NCBI GenBank assembly: GCA_903772945.1
Contig: CAICTM010000232.1
Span: 24,245-88,244, forward strand
Direction of reading: 5' to 3'
Length of the DNA stretch: 64,000 nt
Source of the DNA: Seminavis robusta
Taxonomy: Eukaryota; Bacillariophyta; Bacillariophyceae; Naviculales; Naviculaceae
Shown here: in pieces, positions 10,044 through 21,276 of the stretch
Layout of the letters: every line of letters starts with the position of its first letter
Numbering within the stretch: position 1 is the stretch's first letter
Notes under the pieces: generated by a model
The model's input: only the letters and a program-made list of their open reading frames with translations
The model's database searches: none
What the model was told of the DNA's origin: nothing
Position numbers and translations under genes: made by a program

Positions 10044-11417
10044 TCATTCACCACTGTGATGCGCCTCTACCGCCAGTTTCATAATGCAGAGCAGTTTCCG
10101 AGGCCCTGTTGGCACCTCTTGTTGTTCTTGTTGCTCTACTAGTATTCGTTTTGCCACTTGCTGGCAATTTTCGGAAATCTGGGTCGATTGTAGAAGGTAT
10201 CGAATGCCACGAATGAGATCCTTTGCTTCGAGTTCGGCAAACCTACGACACGCTTTTTGTCCATACTGGAGTGTGTGTACGACCGCCGCCAAGGCAAACT
10301 GATCCCCCATGACAGGACAGACCAAACTGGGGATTCCTGCTCGAAGACACGCTTGCAATACCCCCGCTCCCCCATGGCAGATCATCATGGAGCAGTGTGG
10401 CAAAAGAAGAGGGTATGGAATGGCAGTGACGTGTAGCCATTGTTGTGGATTATTGTGTGTGGGTGTTGGTGGCGTGAGTGCCTTTCCAATCAAAATGACT
10501 CTTTGACTATCAGGCAGGGTTTGCAGGGCTTGCCAAACAGCATCCAGTTGTTGTTGTTGGACAGGCATGGATCCAAAACCAATGGCAATGGGTTTCGTGT
10601 TGTCATTACGCATCAAGAAGGACTGTACCGAATCTGGCAGTCCATCTTGGTTGGATGAAATGTATCCATCTGCCAGAGGTCCAACATCTTTGACGTAGGG
10701 TCCAACGGCAGGTGTTCCCTCCATGATGGGAATGAGATGATTGGAGTAAGCATTGACAATAGTGAACTGTGGATGGCAACCAGAGAGGATTGGGAGCATT
10801 TGTTCCCACGACATCATTGGTGGTTGGATGCCACATGACTTTTCCAAGAGACCATTTTGTAAGAGAGCGCAGTACAAGTTCTGGTTGATTTCAAAGAGAT
10901 AGTCTGGTTGATACGGAATGGGAGCGCCCTCTTTTAGACTCGAGTGATACTGTTGGATGGCTCGACAAAAGTTGGGAGGAGAGATCCGATAGGACGGGAA
11001 TACTTGGTTTGGCAGCAAGGGTTGCAAATGTATCAGAATGGTGGGAAGATTCTCAGCGATTGCCACTAGCACCATCAAGTAAGAAGCAATGCTGTTGGCC
11101 ACCAGGCACTGACAGCCTTTGGCCACTTGACAGACTCTTTGGAAGCACGGCAAAATGTAATTGGCTTGAATGTCGACCAGGGACTGCAAAGAGGCGCCAT
11201 TTGGGGAAAAGCTGGCATTGGAAAAGGGGAGTTCATGCACGGAAACAGAAACAACATTCCCAAATTCTTGAGTGACAGTCAGAGGTTCGATCAGGAATTT
11301 CCAGTTGGGCTCCACGAAGAAATCAACTTGATGGCCTTGCTGCAATAATTCCTTGGCAATGGCACAAAATGGCTCCACATCACCACGGCTGCCAATCGTC
11401 AACAGCAGCACTCTCAT
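10044..11417 (-). CDS. UDP-glycosyltransferase, GT1/sterol-glucosyltransferase-like
   Basis: This is a single-exon gene of 457 residues starting at ATG 11417. The N-terminus MRVLLLTIGSRGDVEPFCAI is the G-S-R-G-D-V-x-P acceptor-domain start seen in GT28-like and sterol 3-beta-glucosyltransferase-like GT1 enzymes. The C-terminal half has the nucleotide-sugar binding block: IAIGFGSM near residue 280, HGGAG with a following R-x-GIPSLVCP and GDQ near residues 345-375. These place a sugar from UDP-sugar onto a lipid, sterol or polyketide-like acceptor. No signal peptide or membrane segment is clear, so a cytosolic or peripheral location is inferred. Length fits the family without extra N-terminal PH or GRAM domains. 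The acceptor cannot be predicted. Confidence 0.88.
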   Translation of the reverse strand: MRVLLLTIGSRGDVEPFCAIAKELLQQGHQVDFFVEPNWKFLIEPLTVTQEFGNVVSVSVHELPFSNASFSPNGASLQSLVDIQANYILPCFQRVCQVAKGCQCLVANSIASYLMVLVAIAENLPTILIHLQPLLPNQVFPSYRISPPNFCRAIQQYHSSLKEGAPIPYQPDYLFEINQNLYCALLQNGLLEKSCGIQPPMMSWEQMLPILSGCHPQFTIVNAYSNHLIPIMEGTPAVGPYVKDVGPLADGYISSNQDGLPDSVQSFLMRNDNTKPIAIGFGSMPVQQQQLDAVWQALQTLPDSQRVILIGKALTPPTPTHNNPQQWLHVTAIPYPLLLPHCSMMICHGGAGVLQACLRAGIPSLVCPVMGDQFALAAVVHTLQYGQKACRRFAELEAKDLIRGIRYLLQSTQISENCQQVAKRILVEQQEQQEVPTGPRKLLCIMKLAVEAHHSGE

Positions 11418-12869
11418 ATTGTACTACTATGTCATAGCTAGTAGTATCCACCACAACCGCAAAGACATATACATCATATTATTTGATTGCCAAAATGTGA
11501 GATGGTCTGCTGGACGAAAGATCCTCGGATCTTTTCTTCTTTGATTGCAAGAACAGTAGGATCCAAAAGATAGATGCTTCCAGTGGATCGGGTTTGATTA
11601 AATTTTGTTGGTTGATGTTTTGCTGTCTGTTCGTACTCGAGTGGGAAGCATCTCTGTCTGGGATAATGAGATGCCGCAAAACTAATTTTGGTGGTACGTT
11701 GTGGCGTTTACCAGCTGTTGTAGCTGTTGTACCACTCTGGGATGACATCCTGCCTGCATACCAGTAGGTGCACAAGCTTTAAGCAGCTATTCGCTTTTCA
11801 CTCTTGGCGCTATTATCTTTTGTCCAACCATTGAGCTCTCCCTTTTAACTGCCTGGCAATACCTAGCCAAAAAACGATTTAGACCCCGTTTTATCAAAGA
11901 GTGGTTACATTTTACATCGATATGAAACTAAAAGTAAGATAGTCACAAGTAACAAGGTAGCAACGGTGCATTGTTTGACATGGTTTCAATCTTACATCAT
12001 TGCATGTCAAACTGTATCTGTTTACTACCAAAGGTTCTTACATTCAGGAGAAGGATGAGAGTTAGCTATTCACTCACCAGTCTTTGGTTGTTGTAATTTC
12101 AATAATCGAGTATTTAGATACTGAGTCGGTTCATTCTTTAAGGGCTCATCTCCAAAAGAGACGCTCCAAAATAGCCTCCTAATTTCGGAGACAAGGAATC
12201 GTTCCTAAACGCTAAGATTTATGGAGAAGACAAGGAATTTTCCGAAACTAAGAACAGGCAGCATCTAAAAACCAGGTTTGATGGGCACTTTTAATACACT
12301 GGTCCACCAGCGTCTACCAGCATCCTACGTGTTTCGACGTTACCTGGCCACGCAGTACAAGTCGCGCATAGTGGTTTGGCCTGCTCGAGACACCACTGTC
12401 CATGAAGCATGCAGCAGCAGCCCGTTTGCCTCGTTGTCCTTGCCTTGTCTGTTGCTTTGCCATCGGTGAAGCTGGGTCGTCACCATACAAGGCAACAACA
12501 ACAGCAAGAAAGCAATCGAGGCTAAGAATAAGCACAGTCAAGGGACATACACATACTAGTACTAGCTAGTAGAGTAGTCACTGTTACCATTACGCAACAA
12601 GCAAGACAACAACTGTACAAGAAGCAAGGCAACAACAGCCACAACTGTAGTTCTTGTGAATGAAGTCTCGGTGATCGATTCGGCTTTGGTCACCTCTCGT
12701 GAAAACTCGAAAAAGGAACCGGCACGCACACCACAAAAGGAACCCCATTACCTGGTGGTGCAGTAGTATCCACTACCGATACAGTACAGTACCAGTGCTT
12801 CAATCCACTGTACTGCAACAACACAACACAACATAACAGCCACGAAAGCAACAAGACAGAGCCAACAAG
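11418..12869. other. Intergenic between divergent glycosyltransferase and RanBP2-finger genes
   Basis: About 1.45 kb with no convincing gene. It separates two genes transcribed away from each other, so it must contain both promoters. The stretch before 12870 is rich in CAACAA and ends in a CAACAAG context at the ATG. Palindromic ACTAGTACTAGCTAGTAG words occur near 12555. No TATA box or repeat structure stands out. Confidence 0.45.
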
Positions 12870-14855
12870 ATGACTCACGAAGCCGACACAACCAACTTTT
12901 CCATGTCTTTAGTAGACGACGCAGCGGAAGCCGCTTTCATGGCAGCGGCCAACAAGATGCCTCGAGGGAGCGCCCACAGCTTATCGCGTGGTGCTAGTAG
13001 TCGCACAGAGCGAGAGATTCGAATGAGTTTCGGACGTTGGTCTCTGGGCGACAAACTCGAATGGGAGTGTCAGTCCTGCACCTTTCTCAACCAACCGCTC
13101 TTTTTGAGCTGTGAAATGTGCGGTCAAGCCAGACCAGCTCACGAAGGTCCTCCGCATCCAGGAGGTACCGTTGTAACGACGACGACGAGTGCTCCTGTTG
13201 AGGAGGAGTCGCCCTTGTCGTTGGAAGAACGACGCGAAATGGCCATCCAAGAAGAAGAAGACCGAATCAAGCAAGAACGCATCAAGGAGATCATGGCTTT
13301 GCAGCAAGGCATCTTCAACAAGATTCGAGAAGAAAACGAAGAGGTAGAAGAGCAAAGCCAAGAAGATCTAGAGAGCTCCTTTGCTTGGATGGACCTAGAG
13401 GACACTCTCCCAATTAGTGAACTGCCAGCCTCGCGAGTCAGTATGAATGGATACGTCGGAAAGAAACCCACCGACGCTTCCAATTCGACACTCAGCACTG
13501 CCGCGACCAGTTACAGCCAATTGAGCAGTGTCGGACAATTCAGTCAAAGTCAAAACTGGCTCGACAGTAGCAGCTACCATTCACATTCCGATCGTCGTGT
13601 CATGGACAGCAGCATCAGCCAGTCCAACCGACAGGTCATGGACAATAGCAGCAGTAGCTACCATTCCACTCGATTGATGGACGGCTCCAGTTACCATTCG
13701 GCCCGCATGGATACAAGCGCCAACAGCACGGGGCACCGTCTTAGTACATCCAGTAGCCACCGGAATGAAGCTATTCCTGCTCCGGAACAATCACACGCGA
13801 GCTTGAGAGGCGATTCTGCCCGATCCAGCTACATTCGAGGAACAGTCCACAAGAGTACGGCCCACAGCAACTCAAGCCATCCTTCTCGCAATACCGCTCG
13901 GGGAGCAGGAGGTGCTCTCGCCGACTTCAATGCACTCAAGGCGGCCGTCGAGGGGGTTTCCGTAAGGTCCTTTGTCTTGGAAGACACCGACAACCGTGCA
14001 AGTTTGATCTCGGGTGCAAGCAACCATTCCGCAGCGTCCAGCTACAACTTGCTGGGTGGAAGCAACCATTCCTTGGGGTCCAATATCGAGATCGAGACAC
14101 CTGATAAATGCCGCAGGCGGGCGGCTCTCAACTCATCGATCCCATCTCTCCAGTCATATGGAACCGACGACGTTCAGGAACTTCAAGACTCGGACAGCGA
14201 CGACGAAGACGAAAAGCCAGTGGCAGAGACAAAAAGGCGCACGTCGTCCTCTTCCGTCGTGGGAGCTCTCGCCGTGTCGGGTAAGCATCCGGCTCTCCTC
14301 AAAGCGGCCAAGGACGTCCTCAAGTACGAGGGACCACCTGTGAAAAATCCCATGCCTCGTCCGGTACGCAGCGCCGAGCCGACACACCACACGGAGGACC
14401 CGGCATCACCCGGAGCCCGGGAGGTGACCGGAAGACCAAGCCTCAAGATGGCCAAAGAACAACTCTTCAATGAACCCACCGCTGAGAATCAACCAATGCG
14501 CTCACCCTTCTCACGCTTCTCGAGTCCACCAGCAGGAGCCGTGTATCCCACCGGCATGCCCCAGCAGCCCCAAGACGCAAGCGAAACGGGTGATAAGAGA
14601 AGTAACCTCAGCAGACTCGATGGAGCTCGCAAGATCTCCACCCCGTCTATTATCCCAGTATCCAAGAAAATGAATCTGTCTTCTGCAAACGATCCTGTGT
14701 TCCAGCGAAACTTGTACGCAGATCGCAAGCCGGATTCCAGAGTTCGGTCGTCTTCTCCAAAGCAAAAGGAAAAAGGAGTCAAGAGCATCCCGATCTTCAA
14801 TCGCATGCTGCGGAAAAAGGGCTCTACTGCCAACACAGGGTCGCCCAAAAAGTAG
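12870..14855 (+). CDS. RanBP2-type zinc finger protein, mostly disordered
   Basis: Single exon, 661 residues, ATG at 12870 in a CAACAAGATG context. Residues about 63-88 form a RanBP2/NZF-type finger: W-x-C-x2-C, an Asn four residues on, then C-x2-C (WECQSC and CEMCGQ). Such fingers bind ubiquitin or single-stranded RNA. Residues about 112-160 are a charged Glu/Lys/Arg helix likely to form a coiled coil (LEERREMAIQEEEDRIKQ). Then come Ser-rich repeats with YHS and R-x-MD units (about 225-290), an acidic stretch (DSDSDDEDEK) near 435, and a basic C-terminus ending KMNLSS... RMLRKKG. Except for the finger and helix it looks disordered. Function beyond ubiquitin or RNA binding is not predictable. 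Confidence 0.82.
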   Translation: MTHEADTTNFSMSLVDDAAEAAFMAAANKMPRGSAHSLSRGASSRTEREIRMSFGRWSLGDKLEWECQSCTFLNQPLFLSCEMCGQARPAHEGPPHPGGTVVTTTTSAPVEEESPLSLEERREMAIQEEEDRIKQERIKEIMALQQGIFNKIREENEEVEEQSQEDLESSFAWMDLEDTLPISELPASRVSMNGYVGKKPTDASNSTLSTAATSYSQLSSVGQFSQSQNWLDSSSYHSHSDRRVMDSSISQSNRQVMDNSSSSYHSTRLMDGSSYHSARMDTSANSTGHRLSTSSSHRNEAIPAPEQSHASLRGDSARSSYIRGTVHKSTAHSNSSHPSRNTARGAGGALADFNALKAAVEGVSVRSFVLEDTDNRASLISGASNHSAASSYNLLGGSNHSLGSNIEIETPDKCRRRAALNSSIPSLQSYGTDDVQELQDSDSDDEDEKPVAETKRRTSSSSVVGALAVSGKHPALLKAAKDVLKYEGPPVKNPMPRPVRSAEPTHHTEDPASPGAREVTGRPSLKMAKEQLFNEPTAENQPMRSPFSRFSSPPAGAVYPTGMPQQPQDASETGDKRSNLSRLDGARKISTPSIIPVSKKMNLSSANDPVFQRNLYADRKPDSRVRSSSPKQKEKGVKSIPIFNRMLRKKGSTANTGSPKK

Positions 14856-16410
14856 GGAGACTCTTCTTCTTTTGTTGCTGTCTTGTCTTGAGATGGCAAA
14901 TGGCGCGAGGATGAGTGAGTCGAGTGCTCCTTGGCAAATGGCATGGAAAAGGTACTGAATAATTTAAACAATTACATATTATGACTAGGATTAGTTGCTA
15001 GCTCTTCAGCCAGGTAGTTAGTTGGTCTAGCCAAGCTAGCGTATTTTTTGTTAGCTACTAGGAACTATCTAGCTAGTAGTACTACTAGTCTTGCTAGTAC
15101 CATGTTACCGGTACTACCGGTAGTACCGTATGCATAGTGGTTTCTCGCGGCTTGCGACGAAGCCCGCCGAGGCAGCTTTTCTTGGTTGAAAGTGATTGTT
15201 TCTGCTTGAAAAGATACAAAATTAAACCATGGATTGAAAGGAAAGCCTGAACCCCAAAGCATTCCCACAGCTATCCCTCGCCTTATTTGACTTAGGACAC
15301 TTCAAGTTCCCTTGGTAACAGATTCGCGTGAGCAAGAACATTCTAAATCCTATAATGACTAGCTCTACGAGAGAATCATGTACATTTTGGTACTAGTAAT
15401 AAGGAACAGAATGGCTTCAAGAAAAGAAGCGTTGAGCTGTTGTTGTTGAAGCTTGGTAAGCTTTGGAACGTGCCCAGCTGTGGCAACTGTCCTTTGTGGT
15501 TTGATGGGTGGTTCTATTGCAGCTCTATTGCCCACAAACTTTGCATTCGGTACTGAGGGAAAAACGAGGCACCGAAGCCGGGCAGTTTAGTTTTAGAGTC
15601 TGTTTTCTTTCCTTAGGTTTTGATTAGCTGTCCGCTCGAGCTGTGGTGGAATTGGAGTGGCGGCTCACCGAGCAGCTTATTAGCACAGCGGTCGCATTGA
15701 AGAATGGAGATGGACAGGAGACTCAACAACAACATCTCCTCAAAGTAGAGAGGTCAGAAGCGCAGAATTTGCAGAATTCTCGTTCTGCTGAGCCTGATTG
15801 GTTCGCACAACAAGCAAATGCTTCTTTTTGCCTTGCCCCGCATTTGCAGTTTGCAGTATTTGCAATACTCGAATTCGCGGTTCTAGATTCTAGCTATTTT
15901 CTCAGTGGCTCAGTGCTCAGTGGTAGTTAATTTAAAGGAGCGACGACTACTGTCGTGCTTCTTTAGAAAGGGTGACGATTAATTTTGTTGCCAACGAATT
16001 CAGAATTCGGTCGCGGGGACAGGTAGGGGCATATCCCGAAGTTTGAGCTATGATAGTCTAGTTAGTTTGTCGGCATTGGATTGATGGTACTACTCTACCG
16101 TAGTACGGTAGTAGTTGGTCTCCAGGTGGAAGGAGGCGCCCTTTGCCCAGCACAGGAACTTGCTGCGCAACCATGATATCTATTTGTTCCGGTGGCTGGC
16201 TCAAGCTATCTAGGTACCAACTGGTATGCATGTTATTAGAGGGATGAAAATGTTGTTTACTTTGATTGTTTTTTAGATAGGATAAAACTACATATACTAT
16301 ACATCCAGACCTGCACTTCCTGAAGTAGGAGCTCCGGAGTCTTCCAACTAGCTAGCATTAGCCTAGGTTTCCTTCTTGTAGCACTACATGTAGCGCCACA
16401 CAAGAAAGAA
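14856..16410. other. Intergenic, convergent 3' flanks
   Basis: About 1.55 kb between the RanBP2-finger gene (plus) and the first HSF gene (minus), which converge here. It contains CTAG/ACTAGTAGTAC words at 15000-15130 and around 16090. A 95-codon open frame at 15643-15930 has no recognisable content. No RNA gene or transposon end was identified. Confidence 0.45.
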
Positions 16411-17802
16411 CTACTCTTCCCCACCCGCAGAGCCCTCCTCCTGCTTTGGTTCTTGATCACTGGTATCGGTCTTTTTGGCAGCTGCAGCAACCTTGACAGC
16501 TACCCGCCTCATTCTTCGACAAAGATTGGGTTTGTCTCGTTGGAATAGTTCATGAAAATAGGCACCTCTGGAGGGTCCGTTGGAGATGAGTTCAAATCCA
16601 TAGAGATTGAGCTGTCGCTTGAAGGAAGACAACCGTGATTGCCGAAAGTATAAGGGGACAATTTCCTGTTGCAAGAGAAGAAGAAAGAGAGACACATAGC
16701 AAGAACAGGTCAGTGGGCGGCACGGAAAGGACTTTCATCAAAGAAAACTGGGCGAATCAAACATAAAACACACCTTGAAGAACTGATTGGGTTTGTGAAT
16801 GGCAAAGGCTCTTCCTTCGTCCACAAAGGAGATGATGTGTCCTTTCGAACTTGCTTCCACTTCCATGAGCATTCTGTGTAACTTTTCAGGGAACGGTTCA
16901 ATGGCTCCAGGCCCTGGTCTTTGCTGACTCAAAGCAGCTCTTGCGGAGAGCATGCTGGGTGAAGGGAGCATTTGACCCGCGGAAGCTGCCATCAACTGGG
17001 CAGCTGCGGCGGGAGAGATGAGACCTGAAGCAAGCTGCTGTTGAAGATGCTGCTGCAGAGCCACTTGTTGCTGCTGCTGCTGTTGTTGCTGCTGTAACGC
17101 CGCCTGTTGCTGCTGCTGCTGCTGTTGTTGTTGCTGCTGCTGAGACATGAGCAACAAAGCAGCTTCTCGTTGAGACAAGCCCCCCAAAGAACCGCTGGCA
17201 TTCGTAGTGGAGGACTGCTGCAACGCTGACTGAAACATGGGGTGTGAGTGAGTCCCCGCTGAAGTCGTATTCTTGACGCCCAACTGGTTCATGGCAGCCG
17301 CTGCTCCAGTTCTTCCAGCCAGCAATCCCTGCATGAACTGGTTGGTGTTGGCAGTGGCCGAAGGAGCTGTGCCTTGTCCTTGCGTCAGCTGGTGCAATTG
17401 CTGCAAACGCTTGATTTCATCACTGATGTTGAGGGAAGCAGAAGAAAAGTCTTGAGCGGCATTGACATGTCCGACATTGACGCCCAGACCGCTTGATTGC
17501 AGTCTGGTCGAGGGAAGCTGCGCTTGATGCACACTGATTCCAGCAGCCGTCATGGTGCTCAGATTCATGTGGTTGAGACCACTCAATTGGCGAGCATTGG
17601 CCGGGGATGCTGCAACTGCACCGGCACCAGTGGAAGGCAAGATGCCTTGGAACATGGCATCGATGGACGAAGGATTCTGACTCTTTCCACCGCCATTGTC
17701 GTTCATGTTCATACTATTGCCACTACCACCTCCCTGATGGTTGCCTCGACCGTTGGCAGCGCCGAACCCTTGGCCTTGATTCAAAGAGTACTGGTAAGAC
17801 AT
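16411..17802 (-). CDS. Heat shock factor-type transcription factor, two exons
   Basis: Exons 17802..16774 and 16665..16411, with a 108-bp GT-AG intron (16773..16666) placed between FFK and EIVP, restore an uninterrupted HSF DNA-binding domain. The protein has 427 residues. Residues 1-300 are Gln/Asn/Gly-rich, with two long polyglutamine runs near 215-250. The HSF domain spans about 300-405: EPFPEKLHRML, then IISFV..GRAFAIH, then QSRLSSFKRQLNLYGF (recognition helix), then FHELFQRDKPNLCRRMRR. The C-terminus is short and acidic (ending EEGSAGGEE), with no obvious heptad-repeat trimerisation region. It is nuclear and DNA-binding by family. Diatoms have many HSF-type factors, mostly not heat-shock regulators. 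It is transcribed away from a second HSF gene 1.4 kb off. Confidence 0.9.
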
Positions 17803-19222
17803 GTTGGATGTTGATGGGGTGCTCTACCTGCGAATTTATGAGCGAACGGTTGATTCACCCACCCTCCAATTCCAACCACAGCTCTGCTTTACTGTCGCTG
17901 TACGTCACAATTCCAAGCGAAGCCTTCCTATCAACAGCTGTTGATGGACCGCCTTCAACAAGGATAGGCCAAAGAGATTGATACGTACACTGTACTCGTA
18001 CTAGTAGTAGCCGGATCAGATGGTGTGAGTGAGATGGTGCTCTGCTCTGTGTATGTTGTTGTACCGGGTCCGTCCACCAGTGTTGATCTTCGTGCAAGCA
18101 AGAGCAAAATACAGTACCAATTCGTCGAGCTGAGCTTCACTCTGTCACTCTCATCAGTGCGGTACCGTACAGTCGATACATCATTTATTTTGAACCCACA
18201 GCCACCTGCCAAGCTGCCAACGCTGAGAAGATGGCCATTGCTTCTTAGAAGCGCAGAACCAAGGTATTGCCCAAGCAGTTTACTTCAACTTGTGCAATCT
18301 GTCCAACTTCTTTTCAATAACAAGGGTTACGATATACCGTGCTCAATGCATTGAGCAATCTACGAGTACAGTAACGCTATGGTATGTTATTCCTGTATTG
18401 GTACGTAGCAAGCCTCTGCCATTGGGTTAGATGGAGGTGTATGGTTTATCGCATGAATATTTGCTAGATTAGCTACTAGATTTCAGTGAAAAGAGTTCTA
18501 CGAACGAATCCTTAAACTCCACTTTCTACCTATTTTCTCTACCACAATTCTACACATTCTGTGAAGCAAAATATTTACTGGATGAAGAATAATTGCCTGG
18601 AATGTTTTAAAAAAGAAGACTCTTGATGGTTTAATTATGACCAAAAGCAGATGCTTCAGAGATGAAAATGGGCAATGCGAAAACCGGACCATTGCCTTTG
18701 GTGAAGCTGTTTGCTGCTGTCTGTGGAGCTCTGTACAGCAAAGTAGTCTACTAAGCGGTGGGCAGATCTATCTTGATGGAATGTTGAACTTCCCAATGAG
18801 GCATCTTAGCTGTTTCAATCCCATATTTCCAAATCCTGGAAAAAGAAGCAGAAAAGAACCTGATCCAGTTGGGAGAACCGAAAAGTCAACAAAACCGACT
18901 TTGGGCGGAGTAAATGCTTTGTTGTCACGAGCGCAGGAACAATGACCCATATCCCTAATCAAAACACCTATTCTTAACCTTAGCATTGAAGAGAGTATTC
19001 CACATAAAGCTTTTAAAACCGTGAAGATTTAACCAATATTAGTTTTGGTGTCAGCAGGGGCTTCTCGTTTTGGGGTTGAATTTCAAAGCCGTTCCAGACC
19101 ATCGTTCTGTGTTGACACCACCTGTTCTTCGTGTCTTTTACTGAACGGCGACAAGCATTTGAACATTTGTTTTTGGTTTGGTACCACAGTACCGTTACGG
19201 ATCTCACAAGGTGCAACAGGCC
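17803..19222. promoter_or_regulatory. Shared upstream region of two divergent HSF genes
   Basis: This 1.42 kb contains no convincing gene and separates two HSF genes transcribed in opposite directions, so it holds both promoters. Short palindromes occur (ACTCGTACTAGTAGTAG near 17995, GGTACCGTAC near 18160, GGTACCACAGTACCG near 19180). An open frame enters the second HSF gene upstream of its ATG but has no ATG itself. I could not identify heat-shock elements with confidence. Confidence 0.5.
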
Positions 19223-20320
19223 ATGTCCCATCACACCACCCTCGTACCGGTACCGGTAGCAGCGACAACAACTACATGTACATGTACCACCGGCGGTGCA
19301 CCCACAGCTGGCGGAGTTGTGGTAGGTGCCGGTGATACATGTAATGTTTTCTTCGGGTCAGATGTGGTGTCTGCTTTTTCCGAACCGTCCGCGGAATTGA
19401 AGCAGGGTTCTGTACATGCAGGATCCTCTCAGAAGACGGATGAGTCTGATGACAGATTGGCCAGTACTGGTACGACAGGCCATGGAAATGCTAGTGCTAG
19501 TGCTAGTTGCCAGAAGGAAGAGTATGCTGTCAACAACGCTGTTGCGGGCCGTTTTCCACAGCCAACCGTCATGCATCCGTACTTCCTCCAAGGCCGAGTG
19601 ATGATGGGTGGTGGTGGGGTTCGTGCCGTGGGAGTTCCGGTTCCACTGATGCCCGCGCCTCCTGTCCCTGCTACCGCGAGTACCGGTACCGGTACTGCTG
19701 CAGCCCCCGGCCCTCAACCAGCCGTGTTCCTTGCGTCTCAGGCTCAAGCCATGGGATGGCCCTCTTCCGACGAAACAAGGCTGCTGTTGAACCTACAGTT
19801 CCAGCAGCAACATCAACAGCAACATCAACAACATTTTCTTCCCGGGGCACCAATGGCAATGCCTGCACACGCCATGCCCATGGGACAGAACGGCAAGTGG
19901 AATACCGCAGTTGCTGCTCCCAAGGATAATCCCTTTGCCGGTCTGGGAAACTTTTCCAAGATCGAACCATTTCCGGAACGTCTACATCGACTCTTACAGG
20001 AGGTCGAAGCACAGGGTCAATCCCATATCATCTCATGGGTCAACAATGGAGAGGCCTTTGAGATTCATCAGTCCGATCGGTTCTTTGCAGAAATTGTTCC
20101 CCGCTATTTCAAACAATCTCGTTTGTCCTCCTTCAAGCGACAGCTCGGATTGTATGGCTTCCAACTTTGTGCTCCTTCCCATCAAGTCACAAGAGGTGGA
20201 ACCGGGCATGGATACTACTCCCATCCTTGCTTTCGACGCGATTCGCCCGAGCTTTGCCGAAGAATGAGACGCACCGGCTTGAGTAAGGCCAAGAAGGGAG
20301 CCCAGGATTCTGCCAAGTGA
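19223..20320 (+). CDS. Heat shock factor-type transcription factor, intronless
   Basis: Single exon. The frame is open from 19178 but the first ATG is at 19223 (MSHHTTLVPV), giving 365 residues. Residues 1-245 are low-complexity (Thr/Val/Ala/Gly-rich, with a QQQHQQQHQQH run). The HSF domain covers about 246-350: EPFPERLHRLL, HIISWV..GEAFEIH, FFAEIVPRYFKQSRLSSFK, QLGLYGF, then CFRRDSPELCRRMRR. A short basic tail follows (SKAKKGAQDSAK). The domain is clearly paralogous to the neighbouring minus-strand HSF, but the intron at the FFK/EIVP junction is absent here. The lack of an HR-A/B coiled coil suggests it may act differently from classical trimeric HSF1, which is inference. Confidence 0.88.
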   Translation: MSHHTTLVPVPVAATTTTCTCTTGGAPTAGGVVVGAGDTCNVFFGSDVVSAFSEPSAELKQGSVHAGSSQKTDESDDRLASTGTTGHGNASASASCQKEEYAVNNAVAGRFPQPTVMHPYFLQGRVMMGGGGVRAVGVPVPLMPAPPVPATASTGTGTAAAPGPQPAVFLASQAQAMGWPSSDETRLLLNLQFQQQHQQQHQQHFLPGAPMAMPAHAMPMGQNGKWNTAVAAPKDNPFAGLGNFSKIEPFPERLHRLLQEVEAQGQSHIISWVNNGEAFEIHQSDRFFAEIVPRYFKQSRLSSFKRQLGLYGFQLCAPSHQVTRGGTGHGYYSHPCFRRDSPELCRRMRRTGLSKAKKGAQDSAK

Positions 20321-20845
20321 AAGAGTTGGCTCTACAACTCTGTTTGAGTTGAGTCGTTGCGTGGTGTCGACCCATCAACAACAGACTTTCGGGGGTGACA
20401 AAGCGACAGTCGGGCGGCACTGTCGTCGCGAAGAGATCGTGTCGATTGTTAGTGTTGGATCAATAGGTAGCTTTATGAATCATTATTGATGAATGTATAG
20501 TATATTAATTACTGGAATTGGATGTTGCCTCGACCTCTCTTGGAGTCTGCCAATGAACGCATGGGAGTGGAGCAGTTACATGGATACATGGAACCTCAGT
20601 CGAGTCGGAACCAAGCGCTCTCCGAAGAGACCAAGCATGGGTCGGAAACTCTCTGCTAGCTAGCTAGTACTACAGTAGGACAGCGCATGGTTCCGGTTAT
20701 CCCGCTAGATACGTAGGTACCGTACGGTAGGCATATATGCTATACTAGTACCTCGGGAGTCTTCCTGCCCGAGCTCTCAATCCCATTATCTTGGCAGTCT
20801 ACTAGTTAGACTAGCTAGTAGCTAGCTAGCTAGTAGTACTGCCTG
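20321..20845. other. Intergenic with CTAG runs and hairpin-headed repeat
   Basis: 3' flank of the second HSF gene followed by short self-complementary repeats. CTAG runs lie at about 20655-20668 and 20805-20836. A 39-bp segment at 20749-20787 begins TACCTCGGGAGTCT and closely resembles the head of another repeat at 27836. A second, partial copy begins at about 20791 and is split by the Gypsy insertion. Confidence 0.5.
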
Positions 20846-20849
20846 TGAG

Positions 20850-21276
20850 TGCACTACGCTAAAAGCTAGTGTAAAGATCTTTCGAGTGTTTTGTGTTTGA
20901 GAGAATGAAAGTTATGAGAGAGATTAGAAAGCTACGAAAACTAATCCATGAAAGAGATCGTTGTGAAGCTCATTGAAGTTGGTCTCCCGCGGGAGGCCTC
21001 GAAGTGTGATACCCTAGGTTATGGCAATAACTCTACGTACTCCACGGTCCATTTCCGGAACACGTGGAAACTTCAGCTAAGCTAGTAGCTGTCTAGTAGC
21101 GTGGAAGCTTTCCACGCCGGCTAAATATCTAGAGCGATGTTTCATCGACAACCTAGTATGACTAGCAGTCATGAGAACCCTGTCTCAATGACTATTCGCG
21201 AAGGACTACGTCATGAGTCGAACTCAAACCCTATCTAGGATCGAGTCGCGAATAAGGCTAAGAGCCGTGTATTGCA
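20850..21276 (-). repeat. LTR (3' LTR in element orientation)
   Basis: 427 bp starting TGCACTACGC and ending GTATTGCA. It is nearly identical to the copy at 26583-27004, with a handful of substitutions and one 5-bp difference near 21085. Confidence 0.85.

Noticed and set aside
19178-19222. Upstream extension of the second HSF protein
   Set aside because: The frame is open but starts at TTG; the first ATG is 19223.
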